Shown: positions 17,011 to 24,526 of the stretch, one piece after another | How the letters are laid out: every line of letters begins with the position of its first letter | Position numbering within the stretch: position 1 is the stretch's first letter | NCBI GenBank assembly: GCA_963768715.1 | Contig: CAVYJC010000003.1 | Coordinates: 62,001 to 126,000, forward strand | DNA: 64,000 bases | Reading direction: 5' to 3' | From: DATKEJ01 sp963768715 | Lineage (GTDB): Bacteria; Bacteroidota; Rhodothermia; Rhodothermales; DATKEJ01 | Made by a program: the position numbers and the translations under genes | Notes under the pieces: generated by a model | Databases searched by the model: none | The model's input: only the letters and a program-made list of their open reading frames with translations | Told to the model about the DNA's origin: nothing

Positions 17011-18675
17011 TTATGGGCGATCGCCGCCAGGAATGTCGGCGCCGATCGAGCGCAACGCATCACGCAAAGCTGCAATTTCGTTCTGTTGAGTCAGCACGAG
17101 ATCGTAGAGTCCCTGGATCGCGGCCAGCGCGACGCCGTCTGCGTCGACGGTCGTGATGTGACGATCATCCGTTCCCAAACCGAAGGCCTGGCGAAAATCT
17201 TGTGCCACCGGTCCCATGTGCCGAATTGTTGCATCTTCGCCCCGGTAGCGCCAGGAACTGATCGGGATGGCTGCAAGGCGCTCAAGAACGCTGCCTTTAT
17301 CAACGGGCTCGAAGGCCGCCTTAAGATTCCGATCGCTGACAGACGACCAGGAGCCCGAATTTGGATCGAGTTTTGCGCCGATCGTCCCCTGAGAATTGGT
17401 AAAGAAGAACACGCCGCCCGCGGCTTTCGCGATGAACTGATTGTCGGCCGTAGAAGTGAGTGAGTCGCCTCTAACGGTCGAGCCGCCGAAAACGCGTGAC
17501 CGGTCATTCCAGACAAACGATCCCTCGTGATTGGCGCGGGCATTGTAGCCCGATGCGAATGTGTATGGGGCTCTCGCAACGGAGAAACGGCCGCCAACAA
17601 CCATTCCGAAATTTCCTATCGCCATGTTGTCGGTGCCGCCCACCACGGAGGATGTGAATCCCGTGGCGACGTTGCCGGATCCGCCACCGACGAAAGCGGC
17701 ATGCCCTCCCGCTTGGTTGTTGGCTCCACCAGCTATCGTTGGGTAGTTACTGAAATCCTGCAGTCGATTTCCGTGGCCCCCACCAATCGTGCCCCAGTTC
17801 GAGAGTACTTCGTTGTCATCGCCACCTCCGATGACGCTGCCACCACTGTCTACGATTCGATTGTTGGCTCCGCCACCAATGACGCTGCCAAAATTGTCTA
17901 CGATTCGATTGTTGGCTCCGCCACCAATGCTGGCTGATCGAGTCTCTATGTCTACACTATTCGAGGCGGCGCCTGCGACTACGTTCACGTCATCGTCCTC
18001 GGGCTCGCAGAGTGAGCTGCGGCATCCTTCGATGCGTAAGCCGCGTCGGTTGTTAACGCGGATCTCGACGGATGAAGTGTCCGTCGTTCCGATAAAGTCT
18101 GAGCCCGGAACCGTGCCGGCGTTGCCACCCAGGGCCCAACCGGCAGCGCCTGACACGACGAGCGCGTTGCCATCCCGAGCAATCGACACATTGTCACCTG
18201 CTATAATGGCGTCATCTCCGAGCCAACGTGCACGGTAGCTGTACGGAGTGGCAACCAGTGGGATACGGGGCTCCAGTTCGGTCGCGCCCGCGTCGCCCCT
18301 TGCTATGCTGAGCCAGGCAGGCGTCTCAAATCCTACGCCGCCCAGGCTTTCAAGGCGGCCGAGATAGACCGAGAAGACACCGTCTGCAACGCCGATGCCC
18401 GCCTGGGTTTCTACCCACAACTCTTGCCCGTTTTCAGCGGCGTCGTACAGTCGAAAGGTTAGCGTGATGTCGTCATCGTTCATCGGAGTGCCGTCATCCG
18501 CGGTGAGATAAGCCTGGAATGCGATGGAGTCCGGTACCTGAGCAAGAACACCTGATGTCGTGAGACCGAAGGCGATGATCATGCCGAGAAAAGCAATAGT
18601 TTGCCAGGGTAGAGGACAGCTCGAAATAGACTTTCGAGACGAGGGGGTGTGATGGGGGTCAGGAATCGAATGCAT
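17011..18675 (-). CDS. YadA-head-like repeat protein with C-terminal S74 intramolecular chaperone domain
   Basis: A 554-residue exported protein with a hydrophobic leader ending G-V-L-A-Q. The central part (about 240-400) has left-handed-roll repeats of the type I-G-G-G-A-N-N-R-I-V-D, as in trimeric adhesin heads. The last ~110 residues are an S74 (endosialidase-type) chaperone: S-D-R-N-L-K near 450, W-R-Y-R-G, G-P-V-A-Q-D-F, ending in a helical stalk (L-T-Q-Q-N-E-I-A-A-L). In characterised proteins this domain drives trimer folding and cleaves itself at the Ser of S-D-x-x-L-K. Surface fibre or adhesin role inferred. Confidence 0.82.
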   Translation of the reverse strand: MHSIPDPHHTPSSRKSISSCPLPWQTIAFLGMIIAFGLTTSGVLAQVPDSIAFQAYLTADDGTPMNDDDITLTFRLYDAAENGQELWVETQAGIGVADGVFSVYLGRLESLGGVGFETPAWLSIARGDAGATELEPRIPLVATPYSYRARWLGDDAIIAGDNVSIARDGNALVVSGAAGWALGGNAGTVPGSDFIGTTDTSSVEIRVNNRRGLRIEGCRSSLCEPEDDDVNVVAGAASNSVDIETRSASIGGGANNRIVDNFGSVIGGGANNRIVDSGGSVIGGGDDNEVLSNWGTIGGGHGNRLQDFSNYPTIAGGANNQAGGHAAFVGGGSGNVATGFTSSVVGGTDNMAIGNFGMVVGGRFSVARAPYTFASGYNARANHEGSFVWNDRSRVFGGSTVRGDSLTSTADNQFIAKAAGGVFFFTNSQGTIGAKLDPNSGSWSSVSDRNLKAAFEPVDKGSVLERLAAIPISSWRYRGEDATIRHMGPVAQDFRQAFGLGTDDRHITTVDADGVALAAIQGLYDLVLTQQNEIAALRDALRSIGADIPGGDRP

Positions 18676-18944
18676 GCGACCGAGATTTCGGTTGGTGACG
18701 GGAAGCGTTCGAAACGTACAACACGGTGAGGGGCCGAAGCAACTCGGGTGCGACAGGCTTGCTTGTCAGGCGGCTAGACCGACCCGCGCATTATTGGCCC
18801 GGCAGGATGGTTGACTGCGGTTGCATGTGGGGCATGGAAACTGACACAGCCTAAGCTTCTTTTGCACAGCCTTTGTATCGTGAACAGCAAGGAAGTCCAA
18901 GCCGCCACGCAAGAAAGGGCGATCAAACTGCAGGAGGGTCGAAG

Positions 18945-19682
18945 GTGTACCGTTTACCGATCCGTCTGGCCTATTTCCTCGTTGCAGCCGCGGTAGTCGG
19001 CGGGTGCTCGAATCCGTCCGATTCCGATGAACCGGAGCCTGATCCGGCGCTCGGACCCAAACCGGTACTTCGCAACCTCGGTGTCAATTTTGACGTCGCG
19101 TTCACTGTCGAGGGCTTCGGAAAGACCCACTACAAATTCCTTGATTTTGGCTTCGAAGTGCGCGATTTCCAGGGTGAACTGAAGGCTTTGCCCCACTTCA
19201 CCTATACGCTGGATCGCTCCATCGAAATCATATCGCCCATGAAGGGATACGTCCTTTCAATCGACCTGCAGGAACTCAGTGACGATTATTCGATTTGGCT
19301 GAAGCCGCACGGAGATCCAACGGTCTGGCTCGTGGAATTTGACCATGTGACGCAACTCAAAGTATCCAAGGGAGATGACGTCGAAGTCGGCGACATCCTG
19401 GGCTACCCGGGAGGTCGGGGCACCCTCGGCACCGTCGAGCTAATGGTCAACGGTCCGGATGCCCACGTTTGCCCGTTCGAGGTATTCTCCCCCGATGCAG
19501 CAACAGAGATGCAAGGCAAGCTGGCAGTATTCATGGCGGCGTGGGATGCGGCGAAATGGACGCTGCCGGAGAACAATATTTATCACCCGAATTTCCCCAA
19601 TACCCAGTTCGTTCCCTACGCCGACATCGACATGGTCGTACCCGGCTGTCGCGTCTTGAAGATCCCTTATCCGGTCGAGTGA
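18945..19682 (+). CDS. Lipoprotein of unknown function, possibly M23/biotinyl-like fold
   Basis: The start is set at the GTG at 18945 because AGGAGGG lies nine bases upstream and a lipoprotein signal follows at once (A-Y-F-L-V-A-A-A-V-V-G-G-C). The 245-residue protein has an acidic linker, then P-M-K-G-Y-V-L-S-I and V-S-K-G-D-D-V-E-V-G-D-I-L-G. The latter resembles the K-x-G-D-x-V-x-x-G hairpin of biotinyl/lipoyl-like and M23 peptidase-like domains. The M23 zinc ligands (H-x-x-x-D, H-x-H) are not evident, so I do not assign catalysis. No neighbour explains its role. Confidence 0.7.
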   Translation: MYRLPIRLAYFLVAAAVVGGCSNPSDSDEPEPDPALGPKPVLRNLGVNFDVAFTVEGFGKTHYKFLDFGFEVRDFQGELKALPHFTYTLDRSIEIISPMKGYVLSIDLQELSDDYSIWLKPHGDPTVWLVEFDHVTQLKVSKGDDVEVGDILGYPGGRGTLGTVELMVNGPDAHVCPFEVFSPDAATEMQGKLAVFMAAWDAAKWTLPENNIYHPNFPNTQFVPYADIDMVVPGCRVLKIPYPVE

Positions 19683-19787
19683 GTCGCTTGCCTGTCCCTC
19701 ACAGATGCCGCCTTGCTCAATTCTCATGGTGGTCATTTGATTGTCGGGATCGACGAAACTTAGGCTACGCTCCCTCCGGAACGCACT

Positions 19788-19805
19788 TCTTACATAAAAG
19801 TAAGA
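19788..19805. promoter_or_regulatory. Inverted repeat upstream of AbrB/PIN module (candidate operator)
   Basis: TCTTAC-ATAAAA-GTAAGA, six-base arms, 44 bases upstream of the antitoxin start. Antitoxins with AbrB/MazE folds usually repress their own promoter through such palindromes; the assignment is inference. Confidence 0.4.
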
Positions 19806-19849
19806 TATCTCGGACTTTGTAAGTCATTAAGCATAAGTGCAAGACGACC

Positions 19850-20095
19850 ATGGCAACAGCAACCCTGAGCTCGAAGGGGCAACTCGTTATCCCGAAATCG
19901 GTCCGTGAATACATGCGACTGCAGGCCGGCGATCGAGTGGATTTTGTAGTTCAGGATGACGGAGAGGTTGTGGTCCGACCTGCCGCAGCCGACGTTCGCA
20001 ACCTCAAGGGCATTCTAGTAAAACCGGGGCGGGAGCCCGTGCCCGTATCGGAGATGGAGGCGGCCATCAGGCGCCGGGCCTCCGGAGGCGCCTGA
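19850..20095 (+). CDS. AbrB/MazE-type antitoxin
   Basis: An 81-residue swapped-hairpin AbrB domain: A-T-L-S-S-K-G-Q-L-V-I-P-K-S-V-R-E, then G-D-R-V-D-F-V-V and V-V-V-R-P-A. This is the DNA-binding part of VapB/MazE-like antitoxins. The C-terminal tail (K-P-G-R-E-P-V-P-V-S-E-M-E-A-A-I) is the kind of segment that wraps and inhibits a PIN toxin. It is followed after 16 bases by a PIN toxin gene, forming a type II module. Likely autoregulated (see 19788-19805). Confidence 0.9.
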   Translation: MATATLSSKGQLVIPKSVREYMRLQAGDRVDFVVQDDGEVVVRPAAADVRNLKGILVKPGREPVPVSEMEAAIRRRASGGA

Positions 20096-20111
20096 TGAAA
20101 GGGCTTGATAC

Positions 20112-20510
20112 GTGATGATCGGCCTGGATACAAACGTGATCGTCCGTTACCTGACACAGGACGACCCGGTTCAAGCCGCACGCGCAGCCCAAGCCATTGA
20201 AGACGCGGCGGATCGCGGCGATCGTCTAATCCTATCTGACGTCGTGCTGTGCGAACTGGTGTGGGTCCTGGAAAGCGCCTACGGCTATAATCGCAGTCAA
20301 GTCGGCGATGTGGTGGAGCGCATCCTCCAGACGGCTCAGTTTGAATTCGACCACAAAGATCAGCTTTGGCAGGCCTGGCAGGATTACCGTGGAGAAGGAG
20401 GCGATTTTGCGGATTACTTGATCGGTCGTCTCGGGCATGCGGCCGGCTGCGAAGTAACGCTGACGTTCGACGCGGCGTTGAAGGGCAGTCCGCTGTTCAG
20501 GGCGCTGTAG
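20112..20510 (+). CDS. PIN domain toxin (VapC-like)
   Basis: A 132-residue PIN-domain ribonuclease with the expected acidic residues: D in I-G-L-D-T-N-V-I-V-R at the N-terminus, E in S-D-V-V-L-C-E-L-V-W, D in G-G-D-F-A-D-Y-L-I, and D in L-T-F-D-A-A-L. VapC-type toxins cleave tRNA or rRNA when released from the antitoxin encoded just upstream. Two ATG codons are adjacent (20112, 20115); either can be the start. Intact. Confidence 0.9.
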   Translation: MMIGLDTNVIVRYLTQDDPVQAARAAQAIEDAADRGDRLILSDVVLCELVWVLESAYGYNRSQVGDVVERILQTAQFEFDHKDQLWQAWQDYRGEGGDFADYLIGRLGHAAGCEVTLTFDAALKGSPLFRAL

Positions 20511-20552
20511 GGAGCGTGGATCTTCGTCGTTATGCGTGTTTGAGGTTACCAA

Positions 20553-20894
20553 ATGGACTCCAAAAGAAAGGCTGAGCTCAGGCAGGCCTACAAAGAGGCC
20601 GTACCGCGAAGCGGCGTATTGAAGATACATTCCGCTGCCACCGGCCAGACCTGGATTGACACCGCCGCCAACGTCGACGCTATCAAGAACCGAATCTGGT
20701 TCACACTCCGGATGGGAAATCACCCCAATAAGAGCCTCCAGCAGGCGTGGAACGAGTCGGGACCGGACGCCATGCTGTACGAGGTGATCGAGGTCTTCAA
20801 AGAGGACGTGTCGGGATATGAACTCGAACGATTGATGAAAGAAAGGAAGCAGCATTGGATGGACGCACTACAAGCGAAATCACTGAATAAGTAA
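20553..20894 (+). CDS. GIY-YIG nuclease-like family protein
   Basis: A 113-residue protein resembling the small GIY-YIG-like family found mainly in Firmicutes: K-R-K-A-E-L-R-Q-A-Y-K-E, then G-V-L-K-I-H-S-A-A-T-G-Q-T, N-R-I-W-F-T-L-R-M-G-N-H-P-N-K-S-L-Q, and E-V-I-E-V-F-K-E. The classical G-I-Y motif is degenerate here (G-V-L-K-I), as in this subfamily, so nuclease activity is uncertain. It sits inside the toxin-antitoxin island, 42 bases after the PIN toxin. Confidence 0.7.
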   Translation: MDSKRKAELRQAYKEAVPRSGVLKIHSAATGQTWIDTAANVDAIKNRIWFTLRMGNHPNKSLQQAWNESGPDAMLYEVIEVFKEDVSGYELERLMKERKQHWMDALQAKSLNK

Positions 20895-20949
20895 GTCCAT
20901 TTGATCTGAGAGCATCTCAGATGAATACCGGTCTTCCCGCGCTGCGAGC

Positions 20950-21038
20950 ATTCTGAATTCTGAATTGCTTCGGCACCACCACCTATTGGAGCGTGACGGC
21001 GTGCCGGGCATGGAGACCACGGACCTCGGACCTCGGAC
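20950..21038. repeat. Short heptamer blocks
   Basis: ATTCTGA, ATTCTGA, ATTGCTT at 20950-20970, and CACGGAC, CTCGGAC, CTCGGAC at 21018-21038, in the gap before the minus-strand PIN gene. Confidence 0.6.
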
Positions 21039-21042
21039 GACT

Positions 21043-21402
21043 TCAAGCCAACGGCACGATCCGTGACCGCCGCATCGCCTTGTCTCTCGTCAGCAGCGGC
21101 ACGTTGTGGACGAGACTCGTCGCGGCGATCAGCTCGTCCGCCGGGTCTCCTTGAAAATCCAGTCTCGTCGATGCTGTTGCGACCTCCAGATCCAGCGGCC
21201 AAACATGGACACCGGAGAGGGCATCTTTGACTTCAGGACTGTCCAGATCCATCTCCAACCTTCCCAGTTGCACCAGCTTCGCGAGCTCCCAGAGAACAAT
21301 CGAGGCTATCCCCCACTGGTTGCTCGTGAGCAGTTCTCGTTCTCGTGCCCTGAGATTGCCTGTCAAAGCATGGATCAGGATGTGTGTATCAAGATTCAGC
21401 AT
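21043..21402 (-). CDS. PIN domain toxin (VapC-like)
   Basis: A 119-residue PIN toxin: first acidic residue in N-L-D-T-H-I-L-I-H-A-L, second in I-V-L-W-E-L-A-K-L, then D-P-A-D-E-L-I-A-A-T and L-L-T-R-D-K-A-M-R. These are the standard Mg2+-binding positions of VapC ribonucleases. It overlaps the 3' end of the upstream antitoxin gene by 14 bases, so the two are translationally coupled. No defect seen. Confidence 0.9.
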   Translation of the reverse strand: MLNLDTHILIHALTGNLRARERELLTSNQWGIASIVLWELAKLVQLGRLEMDLDSPEVKDALSGVHVWPLDLEVATASTRLDFQGDPADELIAATSLVHNVPLLTRDKAMRRSRIVPLA

Positions 21403-21613
21403 CGGCGTCCCACGTCAGGCCCGTCGACAGAACGTCCCCGGTGACTTTCACCTTCCCTTTGAGAGACCCAATCAAGTCCGCCGGCCGCTTCGGGATCGGA
21501 AGGACCCGAGCAACGGGCTTCCCGCGCTTCGTAACGACCAGACCGTCAGGATCCAGTTCGTCCAGCAACGCCAGACACTGCGCTTTGAATTTGGCTGCGC
21601 CGATCGTCTTCAT
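21389..21613 (-). CDS. Phd/YefM-type antitoxin
   Basis: A 74-residue antitoxin: M-K-T-I-G-A-A-K-F-K-A-Q-C-L-A-L-L-D-E, V-V-T-K-R-G-K-P-V-A-R-V-L-P-I, then a short tail for toxin binding. The N-terminal half is the Phd/YefM DNA-binding fold. Partner of the PIN toxin at 21043-21402. A perfect 11-bp inverted repeat just upstream of its start (21621-21656) is the likely autorepression site. Confidence 0.88.
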   Translation of the reverse strand: MKTIGAAKFKAQCLALLDELDPDGLVVTKRGKPVARVLPIPKRPADLIGSLKGKVKVTGDVLSTGLTWDADAES

Positions 21614-21620
21614 TTTACTA

Positions 21621-21656
21621 TGGTCATATAATGTAACCAGTCACTTTATATGACCA
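21621..21656. promoter_or_regulatory. 11-bp perfect inverted repeat, candidate antitoxin operator
   Basis: TGGTCATATAA at 21621-21631 and its complement TTATATGACCA at 21646-21656, with a 14-base spacer, 8 bases upstream of the antitoxin start at 21613. Position and symmetry fit an antitoxin autoregulatory operator. Confidence 0.6.
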
Positions 21657-21746
21657 ACCGATCTGGAACAGGAGAGTTCCGGACCCCGTAACGGGCGACG
21701 ACGAAAATCATCCAGTCGGCTTAGGAACCGACCATATTTGGTACAG

Positions 21747-21759
21747 TTAGTAGTACTAA
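21747..21759. promoter_or_regulatory. Short palindrome upstream of Phd/ParE module
   Basis: TTAGTA-G-TACTAA, 28 bases before the antitoxin start at 21788; a candidate operator. Confidence 0.4.
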
Positions 21760-21787
21760 TTACGGTATCATTAGACGTACTGCACTT

Positions 21788-22066
21788 ATGAGTCGCGTTC
21801 CCGAAATCATCCCGATTTCCGAACTTCGCCAAGATGCCGCCGGCGTTATCAAGAGGCTGAAGTCATCCAGAAAGCCTGTCTTCATAACCCAGCGTGGGCG
21901 TGCATCTGCGGTTCTGGAAAGCACAGATGCCTATGAGCGCACTCAGCATGAACTCGAAATCCTGAAAATCCTCGCTCGCGGTGAGGCGGAAATCGAGGCG
22001 GGTGCCGGAAGCGACATGGAGGCCGTATTTGATAAGGCAGAGAAATTGCTTGCCTCCGACAAATGA
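21788..22066 (+). CDS. Phd/YefM family antitoxin
   Basis: A 92-residue antitoxin with the classical Phd pattern: I-P-I-S-E-L-R-Q-D-A-A-G-V-I-K-R-L, P-V-F-I-T-Q-R-G-R-A-S-A-V-L, S-T-D-A-Y-E-R. The C-terminal acidic helix (A-E-I-E-A-G-A-G-S-D-M-E-A) is the toxin-neutralising segment. Stop and downstream start overlap as ATGA at 22063-22066. It is divergent from the neighbouring Phd/PIN pair across 174 bases that hold two palindromes. Confidence 0.92.
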   Translation: MSRVPEIIPISELRQDAAGVIKRLKSSRKPVFITQRGRASAVLESTDAYERTQHELEILKILARGEAEIEAGAGSDMEAVFDKAEKLLASDK

Positions 22067-22353
22067 GGGTCCGATTTACCCCGGCGGCGGAGGCTCATTT
22101 CTTTTCGGCGTTGGACTTCATTCGGAGAGATGATCCGTCCGCCGCGGTCCGATTCAGAGACAAGGCCCGGGAGTCCCTTGAAAGGCTGAAGGACTTTCCA
22201 GAGTCCGGTCGCAGAATTCCGGAATTCCCTGATCTCCCCCATCGGGAGATCATTGTGAAACCGTATCGCTTCTTTTACCGGATCAGGGAAGATGCAGTTT
22301 GGATCGTGGGTGTTTGGCATGATGCCCAACTGCCCGATCAACCCTCTGAGTGA
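22063..22353 (+). CDS. RelE/ParE family toxin
   Basis: A 96-residue ParE/RelE-fold toxin: R-F-T-P-A-A-E-A-H-F-F-S-A-L-D-F-I, A-R-E-S-L-E-R-L-K-D-F-P-E-S-G-R-R-I-P-E, and Y-R-F-F-Y-R-I-R-E-D-A-V-W-I-V-G-V-W-H-D-A. ParE members poison gyrase and RelE members cleave mRNA; the P-E-S-G-R-R-I-P-E loop favours ParE-like. Overlaps the antitoxin gene by four bases. Intact. Confidence 0.92.
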   Translation: MRVRFTPAAEAHFFSALDFIRRDDPSAAVRFRDKARESLERLKDFPESGRRIPEFPDLPHREIIVKPYRFFYRIREDAVWIVGVWHDAQLPDQPSE

Positions 22354-22528
22354 TCGCGACCACTATCTCTTTCTCGGGCGTGATCCTCGGCGGCCGAGTC
22401 AGCTCTGGCACCGTAGTGATTGCCGCCGATCAAGACACTGGATCTATGGCTGATCCAGTCCGTTCCAGAAATGTTGTGCTCGACGAGGACACGTAGTCAG
22501 GATCTCCATAGTGGCAACGAGACGAGAA

Positions 22529-23803
22529 ATGCGGTTTCGTCTTTGGGTATGCATCCTACCTTTCTTGAATGCCGGGACGACCCTGGCTCAAAAGGTGACG
22601 TGGGTAAAAACCGGAGATACCGAACTCATCTTCAGCTCCGAAAACCGCGCACTCTTCGCGCATCCCAACGGCGATCTCTTGGTCGGAACGACCGACTGGC
22701 TGGGATGCGGCGATTATTGCTGGTCGGAGGGCAAGGTCTTCCGGTCTCTGGACGACGGGCAAACGTGGGAACAGACCTCCTACGATGGAGACGGCGTCAC
22801 CTCGTTCGCGGCCTGGCCGAACGGAGACGTAGTACTGAGCTCGCTGGAACACCTGTACCGATCGAGCGACCGGGGAGAGACCTGGACAGAGACGTCGACT
22901 CCCGAATCCTGGTCATGGAATTACGCGCTGCACGTCACGGCAGACTCCGCGATGTACCTGGGGCTCGGCCCTGTTCCGGGGACGCTCGGAGGAGGCCTCA
23001 TTCGCTCGGCTGACGGCGGACAGACTTGGGAAGAACAGATTGGCGGCCCGAGCCCTACGAATCCGTTTCTGCCGCCCCCTTTCTATGAGTTTCTCGAGCT
23101 GGGAGACGGCACTCTTCTCGCGGCAAGCGATCTGGGCGTCTTTCGTTTGGAGCCGGAGGGAGCATGGACGCATTCGGGTCCCGACAGCACCCGAATCGAT
23201 AATCTCGCAGGCGTGCCAGAGGGCCTGGTCTACGCAAGCTCGCCCGACGCCATATATCGGTCGGATGACAGCGGAGCGACCTGGCAGGCTACGGAACTGC
23301 CATCGGCAGGCGTCTCCGATATTGCGGTCAACGACCGGGGAGACCTCTTCGCGAGTACAGGCACCGGTCTGTATGGCTCGAAAACGAACGGAGACGAATG
23401 GGAGCGACTGGGCGAAGCGATCGGACCTCTCGTTGCGACCTCCGACGATCACCTCGTTTCGGCGTCTAAGAGAGGAGGCGGACTCTACCGGACGTCGTCT
23501 CCCGTCCTACTCCCAAGTGAACGGGACGGCGAGATCGTCCCGAAGCGGGTGCAGCTCGATCAGAATTATCCGAACCCGTTCTCAGAAAGAACCACAATCG
23601 TCTTCACACTCGCGCAGCCCTCATCCGTCATGCTGGAGGTGTTCGATTTGACTGGAAGAAGAGTAGCGACGCTTGTCGACGCGGCGACGTCCACCGGACG
23701 GCACACGGTTAGATTTGACGCTGCAAATCTCGCCGCTGGTGCATACATCTATCGACTCAGTACAGGCGCAAACATCAAGACGGGACGGATGATGGCCCAG
23801 TAG
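22529..23803 (+). CDS. Asp-box (BNR/sialidase-like) secreted protein with type IX sorting domain
   Basis: A GTG at 22511 is also in frame. I prefer the ATG at 22529 because the signal peptide (M-R-F-R-L-W-V-C-I-L-P-F-L to T-L-A-Q) starts there. The ~424-residue product has repeated Asp boxes (S-L-D-D-G-Q-T-W, S-S-D-R-G-E-T-W, S-A-D-G-G-Q-T-W, S-D-D-S-G-A-T-W) that make a beta-propeller. The C-terminal sorting domain has N-Y-P-N-P-F-S-E-R, F-D-L-T-G-R-R-V-A-T-L and A-Y-I-Y-R-L. No sialidase catalytic Arg triad is evident, so a binding or structural role is as likely as hydrolysis. Confidence 0.85.
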   Translation: MRFRLWVCILPFLNAGTTLAQKVTWVKTGDTELIFSSENRALFAHPNGDLLVGTTDWLGCGDYCWSEGKVFRSLDDGQTWEQTSYDGDGVTSFAAWPNGDVVLSSLEHLYRSSDRGETWTETSTPESWSWNYALHVTADSAMYLGLGPVPGTLGGGLIRSADGGQTWEEQIGGPSPTNPFLPPPFYEFLELGDGTLLAASDLGVFRLEPEGAWTHSGPDSTRIDNLAGVPEGLVYASSPDAIYRSDDSGATWQATELPSAGVSDIAVNDRGDLFASTGTGLYGSKTNGDEWERLGEAIGPLVATSDDHLVSASKRGGGLYRTSSPVLLPSERDGEIVPKRVQLDQNYPNPFSERTTIVFTLAQPSSVMLEVFDLTGRRVATLVDAATSTGRHTVRFDAANLAAGAYIYRLSTGANIKTGRMMAQ

Positions 23804-23885
23804 TCATCCTGGCGAATCGAAATGGCCGTCCACAACCAAGCTATGCCGTGTCTGCTTCGGGCACTTTAGGGAAATCTCAACCGTC

Positions 23886-24470
23886 TCAACCACAGGCGTC
23901 GGCGCCTCCGACTCGAGCCTCGTCCATGTCGATCCAGCCCTCCGTGCCGTCATGCAGTCGAACGCGAACCCACCATCGCTGAATCGGCGGCACGCGCAAC
24001 AAGCCGTCGATGTTCTTTGACCCGATACGCGAAGTATCCTCGGGCCAGAAGAAGAAATCGCCGTCCTCTACCACCTTCTCACCGGTCCACACACTATACA
24101 TGCCTTCACCGCGGTAGTCGAGCAGCAGCAGTGTGTCACCACGTCGGTACCTTGGCGTATCCCCGTACCTGTCGAAGTCGTTGACCATGTCCACCTCCCC
24201 GAACCGCTCCATGAAGACATTCCCGGTTATTGATTCAAATGTCTCCGACGGCGCGATCGAAGCCACGATCCGTGTCGTGTCCCTTTCGTCCGCGTAAACA
24301 CGGATGGCATTCCGAGCAGTCCAAGGCCCGTATTGACAGCACTCGAATGGGCAGACGTTTCGACGGTACCGAAGTGAATCGGGGGCGGCGGCACCGAACG
24401 ACGTTTCGCTTTGCGCCAACGATGGTGCCCAGAAACTGAAAAGCATCCAGGGAAGGAGAAACACCCTCAT
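23886..24470 (-). CDS. Exported SH3-like protein of unknown function
   Basis: The start at 24470 (M-R-V-F-L-L-P-W-M-L-F-S-F-W) is chosen because a signal peptide ending S-L-A-Q-S begins there and it avoids overlap with the gene ending at 24527. The 194-residue mature part has a Cys-rich patch (C-P-F-E-C-C-Q-Y-G-P-W). It also has strands typical of bacterial SH3-like domains, ending in W-W-V-R-V-R-L-H-D-G-T-E-G-W-I-D-M-D-E-A. Such domains often bind peptidoglycan or metals. The specific role is unknown. Confidence 0.7.
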   Translation of the reverse strand: MRVFLLPWMLFSFWAPSLAQSETSFGAAAPDSLRYRRNVCPFECCQYGPWTARNAIRVYADERDTTRIVASIAPSETFESITGNVFMERFGEVDMVNDFDRYGDTPRYRRGDTLLLLDYRGEGMYSVWTGEKVVEDGDFFFWPEDTSRIGSKNIDGLLRVPPIQRWWVRVRLHDGTEGWIDMDEARVGGADACG

Positions 24471-24526
24471 CCCAAATATGCCGAGTCGCTGGTGTCCTGG
24501 GTTCAAAAGCATCCCGCTCAAACCGC

